From contig FREU01000001.1 of the NCBI GenBank assembly GCA_900143615.1, positions 706,767 through 770,766 of the forward strand: a stretch of DNA of 64,000 nt, given 5' to 3'. The stretch's first letter is position 1, and every line of letters begins with the position of its first letter. Under the pieces are notes generated by a model. It did not search any database and was not told the origin of the DNA. It worked only from the letters and a program-made list of their open reading frames with translations. The position numbers and the translations under genes were made by a program. Source of the DNA: Rhodobacteraceae bacterium Alg231-30. Its GTDB lineage: Bacteria > Pseudomonadota > Alphaproteobacteria > Rhodobacterales > Rhodobacteraceae. Shown piece by piece: positions 8,988 through 17,797 of this stretch.

Positions 8988-9079
8988 GGACAAGAATTTA
9001 AAGTTTCTCGCGAGAGTATGCGTGAAAGAACCGGGCGCCACCGGAGGAGTGAGGTGCGTCCAAAAACTGGGAGGAAGAC

Positions 9080-10030
9080 ATGAAGAAATTTAGTAAAATC
9101 AGTGTGATGGCATTGGCAGGTCTGGCGTTTGCCGGAGTGGCCGCAGCCGAAACTATCAAGATCGGGGTGAGCTATCCAACGCCTACCCACGCGTGGGCGG
9201 CTGGTATGAACTGGCACGCGGAGCAGGCTGAAAAGCGTCTGGAAGCGCTCTATCCTGATGTGGACCTGGTGTTGATCAACTCGCCTGATCCAAGTGCGCA
9301 GGCAAGTGCGCTGGAAGATCTTGTGTCGGTGCATGGCATTGACGCGCTAGTGGTGCTGCCGTTTGAAAGTGAGCCGCTGACCGATCCGGTGCTGAACGTC
9401 AAGAAATCTGGAGCTTTGATTACAGTTGTGGATCGCGGTTTGAGCCAGCCAGGGATCGAAGACATTTATGTGGCAGGCAACAACCCCGAGCTGGGTCGCG
9501 TGTCGGCGCAATACATGAAGACGCGCTTAAAAGATGGCGACAACATCGTGGTTCTGCGCGGTATTCCCACGCTGATCGATAACGAGCGTTTCGATGCCTT
9601 TATGGCGGAAATGGAAGGCTCGGGTGTCAACATTCTGGATCACAAACACGCCAACTGGAACCGTGATGACGGCTTTGAAGTGATGCAGGATTTCCTGAGC
9701 CGCTTCCCCGACATCGACGCGGTTTGGGCGCAGGATGACGACATCGCGATTGGTGTTGTGGCAGCCCTTAAGCAGGCAGGCCGTGATGGCGACGGTATGT
9801 TTGTTGTTGGCGGCGCTGGCATGAAAGAAACCATCAAGGCGATTATGGACGGCGAGACACTGGTGCCTGTCGATGTGCTTTATCCACCGTCGATGATTGC
9901 AACAGCGATGGATGTGACTGTGGCGGCGTTCAAATCAAACGGTCCGGTTGCCGGTCGCTATATTTTGGGTGCGACGCTGATCACGCCTGAAAACGCAGCC
10001 TCGTTCTATTTCCCGGATTCGCCTTTCTAA
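9080..10030 (+). CDS. Sugar ABC transporter periplasmic binding protein
   Basis: 316 aa. Signal peptide MKKFSKISVMALAGLAFAG with cleavage after VAAAE/T. The mature part has the ribose/galactose-binding type fold (ETIKIGVSYPTPTHAWAAGM, DALVVLPFESEPL, QDDDIAIGVVAALKQAG). It would deliver a sugar or polyol to the permease. GGGAGGAAG precedes the ATG. A perfect 11-bp stem follows the gene, as after the TRAP binding-protein gene. Confidence 0.92.
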   Translation: MKKFSKISVMALAGLAFAGVAAAETIKIGVSYPTPTHAWAAGMNWHAEQAEKRLEALYPDVDLVLINSPDPSAQASALEDLVSVHGIDALVVLPFESEPLTDPVLNVKKSGALITVVDRGLSQPGIEDIYVAGNNPELGRVSAQYMKTRLKDGDNIVVLRGIPTLIDNERFDAFMAEMEGSGVNILDHKHANWNRDDGFEVMQDFLSRFPDIDAVWAQDDDIAIGVVAALKQAGRDGDGMFVVGGAGMKETIKAIMDGETLVPVDVLYPPSMIATAMDVTVAAFKSNGPVAGRYILGATLITPENAASFYFPDSPF

Positions 10031-10050
10031 TTGGGTTTACGGGAAACAAC

Positions 10051-10082
10051 GGAAGAGGGCCCACTCCCAATGGCCCTCTTCC
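10051..10082 (+). promoter_or_regulatory. Perfect 11-bp hairpin after sugar binding-protein gene
   Basis: GGAAGAGGGCC at 10051-10061 pairs fully with GGCCCTCTTCC at 10072-10082 around a 10-base loop. No T-run follows. Its position right after the binding-protein gene suggests mRNA stabilisation or partial attenuation. Confidence 0.75.
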
Positions 10083-10103
10083 TCTAACATCAGGAGAGAG
10101 ACG

Positions 10104-11156
10104 ATGAAGACGATCAAAGGACCCGCATTGTTTCTGGCCCAGTTCGCAGGCGATGAAGCGCCGTTCAATTCCTGGGACAGTATTACGAAATGGGCGGCTG
10201 AGTGCGGCTATAAAGGCGTGCAAGTGCCAAGCTGGGATGGTCGTTTGTTCGATCTGGCTAAAGCGGCAAGTTCGCGCAGCTACTGTGACGAGCTGGTGGG
10301 CGTGGCCCGCGAAAACGGCGTTGAAATTACCGAACTATCAACTCATTTGCAGGGGCAGCTGGTGGCGGTGCATCCGGCATATGATGAAGCATTTGATGGC
10401 TTTGCAGTGCCTGAAGTGCGCGGCAATCCTGCAGCGCGTCAGGCTTGGGCGGTGGATCAGGTCAAACTGGCGATTACCGCAAGTTATAATTTGGGCATCA
10501 AGCAGCATGTGAGTTTTTCCGGCGCCTTGGCGTGGCCGTTTGTCTATCCTTGGCCGCAACGTCCCGCGGGATTGGTTGAAGCTGCCTTTGATGAGCTGGC
10601 GGCCCGTTGGCGACCTATTCTGGATCATGCGGATCAGATGGATGTGGATATCTGTTATGAAATCCATCCCGGTGAAGATTTGCATGATGGTGTCACGTTT
10701 GAGATGTTTCTGGAGCGGGTGAACAATCATCCCCGTGCCAACATGCTCTATGATCCCAGCCATTATGTGCTGCAGTGTTTGGACTATATAGACAACCTCG
10801 ACATCTATGCGGATCGCATCAAAATGTTTCACGTTAAAGATGCCGAGTTCAATCCGACAGGTCGTCAGGGGGTTTATTCAGGCTATCAGCCTTGGGTGGA
10901 CCGCGCTGGACGTTTCCGCAGCCTTGGCGACGGGCAGGTCGATTTTGGTGCGGTGTTCTCAAAACTGGCCGCGATGGATTTTGACGGCTGGGCCGTTGTG
11001 GAATGGGAGTGTTGTCTGAAACACCCCGAAGATGGAGCCCGCGAAGGCGCGGCCTTTGTGCGCGATCATATCATTCGGGTCACTGAAACTGCTTTTGATG
11101 ATTTCGCAGGCGGCGAAGCGGACGCAGCCGCAAACCGGCGTATGTTGGGATTGTGA
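10104..11156 (+). CDS. Sugar phosphate isomerase/epimerase-like TIM-barrel protein
   Basis: 350 aa of the AP endonuclease 2/xylose isomerase-like TIM-barrel superfamily. Metal-site residues of the family are apparent in CYEIHPGEDLHDG, LYDPSHYVLQ, MFHVKDAEFNP and AVVEWECC. Such proteins isomerise or epimerise sugars or keto-sugars in the cytoplasm. Start supported by CAGGAGAGAG. Placed between the sugar ABC transporter and a Gfo/Idh/MocA oxidoreductase, it probably acts with that enzyme on the imported sugar, for example on a 3-keto intermediate; the substrate is inferred, not seen. Confidence 0.88.
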   Translation: MKTIKGPALFLAQFAGDEAPFNSWDSITKWAAECGYKGVQVPSWDGRLFDLAKAASSRSYCDELVGVARENGVEITELSTHLQGQLVAVHPAYDEAFDGFAVPEVRGNPAARQAWAVDQVKLAITASYNLGIKQHVSFSGALAWPFVYPWPQRPAGLVEAAFDELAARWRPILDHADQMDVDICYEIHPGEDLHDGVTFEMFLERVNNHPRANMLYDPSHYVLQCLDYIDNLDIYADRIKMFHVKDAEFNPTGRQGVYSGYQPWVDRAGRFRSLGDGQVDFGAVFSKLAAMDFDGWAVVEWECCLKHPEDGAREGAAFVRDHIIRVTETAFDDFAGGEADAAANRRMLGL

Positions 11157-11197
11157 GCCTTTATCGAGAACCAAGGTTTTAGCCCTAGGTTCGGGAG

Positions 11198-11217
11198 CCT
11201 CCGGCGGAGGTATTTTT
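11198..11217 (+). repeat. CCTCC-GGC-GGAGG intergenic hairpin with T-run
   Basis: CCTCC at 11198-11202 pairs with GGAGG at 11206-11210, followed by TATTTTT. It resembles a hairpin that I recall recurring between genes in Rhodobacteraceae. It could act as a weak terminator between the isomerase and oxidoreductase genes. Confidence 0.6.
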
Positions 11218-11258
11218 AGCACCAAAAAATCAGGCGCGGGCCGCGTCGTGGAGGGGTA

Positions 11259-12389
11259 ATGGAACGTATTAAGTTAGGTATGGTCGGGGGCGGCAATGAT
11301 GCCTTTATTGGTGGGGTGCACCGGATCGCATCACGGATCGATGGGCAGTTTGAATTGGTCGCAGGGGCGTTGTCTTCAATGCCTGAAAAGGCGCAAGCAA
11401 GCGGGGCGGCATTGGGGCTAGCGCCTGATCGGACCTATGATGATTTCAAAGCGATGGCGATCCGCGAGGCGCGGCTGAAGGACGGGATCGACGCTGTTGC
11501 GATTGTCACTCCAAATCACATGCATTTCCCTGCGGCACGGGAGTTTCTGAAGCGCGGTATCCATGTGATTTGCGATAAGCCGCTGACCTCGACAATGGCG
11601 GATGCCAAGAAGATGGCGCAAGTGGTTGAGAAATCTGAGGCGCTGTTCATCCTGACGCATAACTACACCGGCTACCCTTTGGTGCGGCAGGCGAGGGCGA
11701 TGATTGAACGCGGTGATTTGGGCGACATTCGTGTGGTGCAGGTTGAGTATCCGCAGGACTGGCTGACGGTAGATGAGGAAAGTCAGGACAACAAGCAAGC
11801 CGAGTGGCGCACCGATCCCGCGCGGTCTGGTTTAGGCGGGGCAACAGGGGATATTGGCACGCATGCCTATAACCTTGCCTGCTTTGTCTCAGGGTTAAAG
11901 GCGGAGAGATTGAGCGCGGATTTACAGAGCTTTGTTGATGGGCGTCGCGTGGATGACAATGCGCATGTGATGTTGAGATTTGAAGGCGGTGCTCGAGGTA
12001 TGCTTTGGTGCTCACAAGTGGCTCCGGGCAATGAAAATGCGTTACGATTGCGGGTCTATGGCGCAAAAGGCGGGCTGGAATGGTCGCAGGAAAGCCCCAA
12101 TGAAATGTGGTTCACTGAGTTCGGCAAACCCAAGACGCTTTTGACGCGGGCAGGAACGGGCGCGATGGGGCTTCAGGATGGGCTGACGCGGACGCCCGGA
12201 GGGCATCCAGAGGGGTATTTGGAAGCCTTTGCAAACCTTTATTCGGAGGCCGCGGCGCAGATCAGGGCGTTTCCGGACATGCAAGCCAACTTACTGCCTG
12301 GAATCGACGCCGGAATGTCCGGGATGCACTTTGTGGATGCTTGTGTGCGCTCATCTGCGCGAGATGCCGCTTGGGTGACGTTAGGATAG
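11259..12389 (+). CDS. Gfo/Idh/MocA family NAD(P)-dependent sugar oxidoreductase
   Basis: 376 aa. The N-terminal Rossmann fold begins LGMVGGGNDAFIGGVHRIA. The family's catalytic lysine is in CDKPLTSTMADA and a conserved histidine in GDIGTHAYNLACF. These enzymes oxidise or reduce sugars and inositols at a ring carbon. It is the last gene of the LacI-controlled sugar operon and is separated from the isomerase by about 100 bp carrying a hairpin. It probably interconverts the imported sugar and a keto-sugar. Confidence 0.9.
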   Translation: MERIKLGMVGGGNDAFIGGVHRIASRIDGQFELVAGALSSMPEKAQASGAALGLAPDRTYDDFKAMAIREARLKDGIDAVAIVTPNHMHFPAAREFLKRGIHVICDKPLTSTMADAKKMAQVVEKSEALFILTHNYTGYPLVRQARAMIERGDLGDIRVVQVEYPQDWLTVDEESQDNKQAEWRTDPARSGLGGATGDIGTHAYNLACFVSGLKAERLSADLQSFVDGRRVDDNAHVMLRFEGGARGMLWCSQVAPGNENALRLRVYGAKGGLEWSQESPNEMWFTEFGKPKTLLTRAGTGAMGLQDGLTRTPGGHPEGYLEAFANLYSEAAAQIRAFPDMQANLLPGIDAGMSGMHFVDACVRSSARDAAWVTLG

Positions 12390-12504
12390 TCTCGGTACTT
12401 AAGCAGGCGCACAGATTTCCCAAATTCCAATGTTAAATTGGTTTGGTGATGTTCGAAGTGCCAAAGCACATGGCAGTTATGACTAATTTTTTGCGTTTCC
12501 CCTC

Positions 12505-12591
12505 GTCAAACTATTTGACAGAGGGCTGTCAACTAGACAGCCTATAGATGTAGGGAACTATACGAATTCGTTAATATTTTTGAACGAATTC
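12505..12591. promoter_or_regulatory. Three dyads upstream of the sulfatase gene
   Basis: Three perfect inverted repeats lie in 87 bp: GTCAAA-CTA-TTTGAC (12505-12519), GGCTGTC-AACTA-GACAGCC (12524-12542), and GAATTCGTT with AACGAATTC around a 10-base spacer (12564-12591). A TTGACA box at 12515-12520 overlaps the first two. This looks like a promoter-operator region, although no well-spaced -10 box is obvious. Confidence 0.65.
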
Positions 12592-12638
12592 ACCTTATTG
12601 TTCGTAGCATTGACGTACAAATAGTTTGGGAGCGTATT

Positions 12639-14186
12639 GTGAGACATTTATCGAAATCCTTGGCTGTATTGGCCGCAGGCGTGACTTTTGCAGTCACCGG
12701 CGCGGCTTGGGCTCAAGATAAGCCAAATATTTTGGTGATTTGGGGCGATGATATTGGGCAGTCCAATATCTCGGCCTACACCATGGGTCTGATGGGATAT
12801 CAAACCCCGAATATCGACCGTGTTGCCAATGAAGGCATGATTTTCACGGATTATTATGGAGAGCAGTCCTGTACAGCTGGGCGGTCGTCATTCATCACCG
12901 GCCAGTCTGTATTCCGTACCGGCCTGTCCAAAGTGGGCATGCCAGGCGCAACAGAAGGCATGCAGATCGAAGACCCAACCATTGCCGGGCTGCTCAAGGC
13001 GCAGGGGTATAACACCGGTCAATTTGGCAAAAACCACCTCGGGGATCGCGACGAAATGTTGCCATCCAACCATGGCTTTGACGAGTTCTTTGGCAATCTC
13101 TATCACCTCAATGCTGAAGAAGAGCCGGAACTGGAAGACTATCCGAAAGATCCATCTTTCCGCGAGCGCTTTGGCCCGCGTGGCGTTATCAAATCCAGCG
13201 CCGACGGCACCATTGAAGACACCGGACCGCTGACCAAGAAACGTATGGAAACCGTGGACGATGAGACCGTTGCTGCGGCAATCGATTTTATCAAACGTCA
13301 GGAAGAACAAGACGTTCCGTGGTTTGTCTGGTGGTCTGGAACGCGGATGCACTTCCGTACGCACGTCAAGGACGAGCTGCGCGGAATTTCCGGACAAGAT
13401 GAATATGCAGACGGTATGGTCGAGCATGACATGCATATCGGTCAGTTCCTTGATCTGCTGGACGAGCTGGGCATCGCGGATGAGACTTTTGTGTTTTATT
13501 CCACCGACAATGGCCCGCATATGAACAGCTGGCCTGATGCTGCTATGACACCGTTCCGTGGTGAGAAAAACACCAACTGGGAAGGCGGCTGGCGTGTGCC
13601 TGCAATGGTGCGTTGGCCTGGTCAAGTTGAGGCTGGCTCGATCTCTAACGAGATCATGCACCACATGGACTGGCTGCCAACCTTCCTTGCAATGGCGGGC
13701 GTGCCCGACATTAAGGAACAGTTGAAAGAAGGTGGCGTTGAAGCTATCGGGCGTGAATATAAAGTCCATCTGGATGGTTACAACTCTCTGGATTACCTGA
13801 CTGGAGCTGAGGAAACATCGCCTCGTAACGAAGTGTTCTACTTCTCTGATGATGGTGATTTGACCGCTCTGCGCTATAACGACTGGAAGGTCATCTTCCT
13901 TGAGCATCGTTATCCGCAAACCCTGCGGGCGTGGGCCGAGCCTTGGACCGAACTGCGTATTCCATTGCTGTTCAACCTGCGCCGCGACCCTTATGAGCGC
14001 TCCAATATCACGTCCAACACCTATTGGGACTGGTATCTGGATCACGTCTTCCTGCTGCTTCCAGCAGCGGATTATGTCGGTCAATTCCTGGCCACGTTCG
14101 AAGCTTTCCCACCACGTCAAAAACCGGGTAGCTTTACGATCGGAGATGCCAAGGACAAAATCTTTAGCCAGATTGGCTCTAAGTAA
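12639..14186 (+). CDS. Secreted sulfatase (arylsulfatase family)
   Basis: 515 aa, GTG start at 12639 with GGGAG upstream. Signal peptide about residues 1-26, ending GAAWAQ/DK. Sulfatase features are the metal-binding DD at 37-38 (VIWGDDIG), C78 in CTAGR, the formylglycine motif C-x-[P/A]-x-R, and TDNGPH, which supplies further metal ligands. It would hydrolyse a sulfate ester in the periplasm or outside the cell. C78 needs conversion to formylglycine; no FGE-type or anSME-type maturase is in the window. A terminator-like stem follows, then a HAD phosphatase gene. Confidence 0.92.
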   Translation: MRHLSKSLAVLAAGVTFAVTGAAWAQDKPNILVIWGDDIGQSNISAYTMGLMGYQTPNIDRVANEGMIFTDYYGEQSCTAGRSSFITGQSVFRTGLSKVGMPGATEGMQIEDPTIAGLLKAQGYNTGQFGKNHLGDRDEMLPSNHGFDEFFGNLYHLNAEEEPELEDYPKDPSFRERFGPRGVIKSSADGTIEDTGPLTKKRMETVDDETVAAAIDFIKRQEEQDVPWFVWWSGTRMHFRTHVKDELRGISGQDEYADGMVEHDMHIGQFLDLLDELGIADETFVFYSTDNGPHMNSWPDAAMTPFRGEKNTNWEGGWRVPAMVRWPGQVEAGSISNEIMHHMDWLPTFLAMAGVPDIKEQLKEGGVEAIGREYKVHLDGYNSLDYLTGAEETSPRNEVFYFSDDGDLTALRYNDWKVIFLEHRYPQTLRAWAEPWTELRIPLLFNLRRDPYERSNITSNTYWDWYLDHVFLLLPAADYVGQFLATFEAFPPRQKPGSFTIGDAKDKIFSQIGSK

Positions 14187-14205
14187 CTTGGTCTGAAAAA
14201 ACTCA

Positions 14206-14238
14206 ACCTCCCAGCCGGCTGTGCTGGGGGGTGTTTTT
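14206..14238 (+). terminator. Rho-independent terminator after sulfatase
   Basis: ACCTCCCAGC (14206-14215) pairs with GCTGGGGGGT (14223-14232) with one wobble pair, followed by GTTTTT. Typical terminator layout. Confidence 0.8.
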
Positions 14239-14279
14239 AAAGGGAACGCGTGTTTCCCACCCTATTTTCAAGGTCCCCC

Positions 14280-15275
14280 ATGCATTTTTCTAAAGCCATT
14301 AAACAGGCTGTTTTTTCTCTGAGTTTTGTCGGTGCGGCGACGGTTGGGTTTGCTGACCCATTGCCTTCGTGGAACAGTGGCGGCACCAAATCTGCAATTA
14401 TTGATTTCGTTGAGGCGGTCACCGACCCGGCCTCCGAAGACTATGTCACACCCGCTGACCGCATCGCGGTGTTTGATAACGACGGCACACTTTGGGCAGA
14501 GCAGCCCGCCTATTTTCAACTGTTTTTTGCGATCGACCAAGTGGCAAAGATGGCCGAGGCGGATCCGTCGATCTTGACCTCTGATGCTTTGAAGGCTGCT
14601 GCGGCCGGAGATGTTGAAGGCATTGTTGCCAGCGGCAAGGAAGGCTTGCTGCAGGTGCTTGGTGCTGCTCATTCCGGCATGAGCGTTTCAGAATTTAAAG
14701 CCAATGTTGCGGCTTGGCTGGCAGAAGCGCGACATCCGACAACCGATCGGCCATATGACGAGATGGTGTATCAGCCAATGTTGGAACTGCTGCGCTATTT
14801 GCGGGACGAAGGCTTTGCGACCTATATCGTTTCTGGCGGTGGCATCGACTTTATTCGGGTGCTGTCCGAAGACGCATATGGCATTGCTGTAAACCAAGTT
14901 GTGGGCTCATCGCTTGTTTCTGAATACGTGGTCGGCGAAGGGGCCCCTATGTTGATGAAACAGCCGGATTTATTCTTTAACGATGACAAGGGGGGCAAGC
15001 CTGTCGCGATTAATCATCACATTGGCAAACGCCCGATTTTCGCCGGCGGCAATTCAGACGGTGATTTCGAAATGCTGGAGTGGACGTCGGCCGGTGATGG
15101 TCCGTCTTTTGGGCTGTATGTGCATCACACAGATGCCGAGCGCGAGTGGGCCTATGATCGCGAAGGGCATATTGGCGTATTGAAGCGTGGGCTGGACGAA
15201 GGCGCAGATCGGGGTTGGTTCTTTGCTGACATGGCTCAGGATTGGGCTGTGATTTATCCAAACACGGCTGAATAA
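14280..15275 (+). CDS. Secreted HAD-superfamily phosphatase
   Basis: 331 aa from ATG 14280; the open GTG at 14250 would spoil the signal peptide (residues 1-25, ending GFADP). HAD motif I is FDNDGTLW, with nucleophile D66 and acid D68; motif II is probably YIVSGGG, and the acidic motif is GNSDGDFEMLEW. It is probably a periplasmic phosphomonoesterase. Following a sulfatase, it may remove phosphate from the same or a related ester substrate, though that link is inferred. A perfect 11-bp stem lies between it and moxR. Confidence 0.87.
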   Translation: MHFSKAIKQAVFSLSFVGAATVGFADPLPSWNSGGTKSAIIDFVEAVTDPASEDYVTPADRIAVFDNDGTLWAEQPAYFQLFFAIDQVAKMAEADPSILTSDALKAAAAGDVEGIVASGKEGLLQVLGAAHSGMSVSEFKANVAAWLAEARHPTTDRPYDEMVYQPMLELLRYLRDEGFATYIVSGGGIDFIRVLSEDAYGIAVNQVVGSSLVSEYVVGEGAPMLMKQPDLFFNDDKGGKPVAINHHIGKRPIFAGGNSDGDFEMLEWTSAGDGPSFGLYVHHTDAEREWAYDREGHIGVLKRGLDEGADRGWFFADMAQDWAVIYPNTAE

Positions 15276-15287
15276 GCGCATTTTTCT

Positions 15288-15312
15288 CGACAGAGGCGAT
15301 GCGCCTCTGTCG
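15288..15312. promoter_or_regulatory. Perfect 11-bp hairpin between HAD phosphatase and MoxR genes
   Basis: CGACAGAGGCG (15288-15298) and CGCCTCTGTCG (15302-15312) form a complete stem with a 3-base loop. No T-run follows on the plus strand. Possibly an mRNA processing or attenuating element inside the cluster. Confidence 0.65.
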
Positions 15313-15342
15313 TTGAACGCAGAACGACATGGGAGGTCCGCG

Positions 15343-16326
15343 ATGACCGCATTAGACAACATCAACGCGCTGCGCGACCGCATGGGGCAGGCCATCATCG
15401 GCCAACGTGACGTGGTAGATCGGTTATTGATTGGCTTGGTCGCCAACGGCAACCTGTTGATCGAGGGCATGCCCGGTTTGGCCAAGACCCGTGCAATCAA
15501 GGCTTTGGCGCGCAATCTGGAGTGTGACTTTAGCCGCATCCAGTTCACGCCGGATTTGTTGCCCGCAGATGTGACCGGCACCGAGATGTATTTGCAAGGC
15601 AGCGAAGGTGCGCAGTTTGAGTTTCAGCCGGGGCCGATCTTTGCCAATATCGTTCTGGCGGATGAAATCAACCGTGCGCCCGCCAAGGTGCAGGCGGCCT
15701 TGCTGGAAGCGATGGAAGAGCGTCAGGTAACTGTGGCAGGCACCACCCATAAAATGGAACCGCTTTTTATGGTCATGGCGACCCAGAATCCGGTCGAGCA
15801 AGAGGGCACATACCCATTGCCCGAAGCGCAGATGGATCGATTTCTGATGCATGTGTCGATCGGCTACCCCCCTCTGGAGGATGAGATCGAAGTGATCCGT
15901 TTGGTGCGCGCGGAAGAACAGGCAGCAAGCGCAGCTGAAAATGCTGAAACACCCAAAATAGTACCCATTCCGCAAGAGGCCGTGTTTGAAGCACGTCGCG
16001 AGATCGCGGCGATACACTGCGCACCTGCGATGGAAACCTACATGGCGACGTTGGTGCAGGCCACACGCAATCCTGCCGACTATTCCGAGACATTAGGGCG
16101 CTGGCTAGAGCTAGGCGCAAGTCCTCGGGCCTCGCTCGCGTTGGATCGATGTGCGCGAAGCCACGCGTGGCTGAAGGGGCGGGATTATGTTGATCCGGAA
16201 GACGTGCGCGCCATTGCGGGAGATGTTTTCCGCCACCGTATCACGCTAACCTATGAAGCACAGGGCGAAGGTGTTTCCGCAGATCAGGTCATTGGCGAGC
16301 TGCTGACCTGTGTTGCAGTGCCGTAA
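15343..16326 (+). CDS. MoxR family AAA+ ATPase
   Basis: 327 aa from ATG 15343 (ribosome binding site GGGAGG; the upstream open frame has no leader function). Walker A EGMPGLAKT at residues 41-49 and Walker B VLADEINR with DE at 107-108; sensor-like ATQNPVEQEGTYPLPEAQ is typical of MoxR. These are chaperone-like ATPases that, with VWA-domain partners, help mature or activate metalloenzymes and complexes. It heads a Bat-type operon of DUF58, DUF4381, two VWA proteins and BatD. Confidence 0.95.
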   Translation: MTALDNINALRDRMGQAIIGQRDVVDRLLIGLVANGNLLIEGMPGLAKTRAIKALARNLECDFSRIQFTPDLLPADVTGTEMYLQGSEGAQFEFQPGPIFANIVLADEINRAPAKVQAALLEAMEERQVTVAGTTHKMEPLFMVMATQNPVEQEGTYPLPEAQMDRFLMHVSIGYPPLEDEIEVIRLVRAEEQAASAAENAETPKIVPIPQEAVFEARREIAAIHCAPAMETYMATLVQATRNPADYSETLGRWLELGASPRASLALDRCARSHAWLKGRDYVDPEDVRAIAGDVFRHRITLTYEAQGEGVSADQVIGELLTCVAVP

Positions 16327-16334
16327 GGCATGTG

Positions 16335-17312
16335 ATGGATCGACGCGCCGCTATATTACGTACCCGTCCTTTGGCTGCTTTGGGGACAGCGGGTCACGAC
16401 CCGCGCATTCAGGTCTCTATGGCCAGCTTGCGCGCGCTCGATCCATTGTCGCGCGGGATTTCGTTTTTACCCAATCAACCGGCGCGCTCGGTGTTAAACG
16501 GGCGCCATGCGTCGCGCATCCGCGGGCGCGGACTCGATTTTGAAGATCTACGCGAATACCAGCCTTCAGATGATGTGCGCTCGATTGACTGGAAAGTGAC
16601 GGCGCGCAGCGGCAAGCCTTATGTTCGTGTCTATAGTGAAGAGCGTGAGCGTCCGGCTCTGATCGTTGTGGATCAGAGGATGTCGATGTTTTTTGGCACC
16701 AAACTAAATACCAAGGCAGTGACGGCCGCAGAATGCGCGGCCGTCGTCGGGTTTCGCATTCTGGATCAAGGAGATCGCGTCGGGGGGATCGTCTTTGGTG
16801 ATGACCATATTGCTGAAATTCGCCCGAAGCGCAGCCGTGCCGTTCTGACGAGGCTGTTGGGTCGCATTTGTGATGCGAACGCCCTGTTGCATGCAAATGC
16901 GCCAGACAAGACACCAATGGCGATCAATACTGTCCTGCAGTCGGTCCAACGGATCGCATCGCGGGATTTTTTGGTGATTGTGATAAGTGATTTTGACGCC
17001 GTTGACGCGCGCACCCGATATCTTATGCGTGCGATTTCACAGCGAAATGACTTGGTGCTTGGGCTCGTCACAGACCCTGCTGCGCAGGAATTCCCAAAGG
17101 GGGAACTGTTGACCGCATCAGATGGGGTTATGCAGGCTCAACTGGATTTAAGTGACGAAAAAACGCATCACCAAGTACAGACGATGACGCGGGGACGTGT
17201 CGCTCAGGTTCTCGATTATCAGAACCACATGCGGGTCTCGATATTGCCACTGAGTACTGCGGAGGAAACACTTCCGCAAATGCAACGTCTGCTGGGGTGT
17301 GTTAGGCCATGA
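16335..17312 (+). CDS. DUF58 domain protein
   Basis: 325 aa (GTG 16332 or ATG 16335). The DUF58 signature is RGRGLDFEDLREYQPSDDV followed by RSIDWKVTARSGKPYVRVY. The rest resembles a divergent VWA fold (LIVVDQRMSMFFGT; VIVISDFDAVDART). DUF58 proteins nearly always accompany MoxR ATPases and are thought to act as adaptors. It ends by overlapping the next gene by 4 bp. Confidence 0.92.
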   Translation: MDRRAAILRTRPLAALGTAGHDPRIQVSMASLRALDPLSRGISFLPNQPARSVLNGRHASRIRGRGLDFEDLREYQPSDDVRSIDWKVTARSGKPYVRVYSEERERPALIVVDQRMSMFFGTKLNTKAVTAAECAAVVGFRILDQGDRVGGIVFGDDHIAEIRPKRSRAVLTRLLGRICDANALLHANAPDKTPMAINTVLQSVQRIASRDFLVIVISDFDAVDARTRYLMRAISQRNDLVLGLVTDPAAQEFPKGELLTASDGVMQAQLDLSDEKTHHQVQTMTRGRVAQVLDYQNHMRVSILPLSTAEETLPQMQRLLGCVRP

Positions 17313-17797
17313 CCGAGAGCACTGTGTCGCCGAATGCGCCGCCAGAAAACTTAGTTGATTTGATTAACAAGCTGGCCGAAGTGCCTGATCCACCTACCGT
17401 ATCAATGATGCCGCAGACAGCTGGATGGGGGATATTGGCTGCGGTGCTCGTTTTGGCGCTCGGCGTTTTTGCTTATCGCTGCTACCTACGCTGGCACGCG
17501 GCGGCTTATCGGCGCGCAGGGCTGGCAGAGTTGGCGCTTGTTGGCGAAGACGTCGCGCAGATTTCTTCGATTCTAAAGCGGGTAGCCTTTTGTGCATATC
17601 CTAGGGCTGATGTTGCACCGCTTTCAGGCGAAACTTGGCTCGCGTTTTTGGAAGGCAAGAGTTCTGAGGTCTTTCGGCAGGGACCCGGAGCGGCGCTTGC
17701 GGTGGGGTGTTATTCAAAAGAGAAGCCTGCGGTAGATGGGTTAAATGATTTGGCATGTCGGTGGGTGCGTGGTCACTATACGGAGCGCGCGTCATGA
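17309..17797 (+). CDS. DUF4381 domain membrane protein
   Basis: 162 aa. One membrane segment at about residues 33-53 (WGILAAVLVLALGVFAYRC), then a basic helix-rich cytoplasmic part. This small protein is a regular member of MoxR/VWA operons between DUF58 and the first VWA gene, as here. 4-bp overlaps with both neighbours indicate translational coupling. Its exact role is unknown. Confidence 0.85.
   Translation: MTESTVSPNAPPENLVDLINKLAEVPDPPTVSMMPQTAGWGILAAVLVLALGVFAYRCYLRWHAAAYRRAGLAELALVGEDVAQISSILKRVAFCAYPRADVAPLSGETWLAFLEGKSSEVFRQGPGAALAVGCYSKEKPAVDGLNDLACRWVRGHYTERAS

Noticed and set aside
12888-14120. 410-codon minus-strand open frame opposite the sulfatase gene
   Set aside because: It is an antisense shadow of a gene with clear sulfatase motifs; the translation shows no recognisable domain and no good start.
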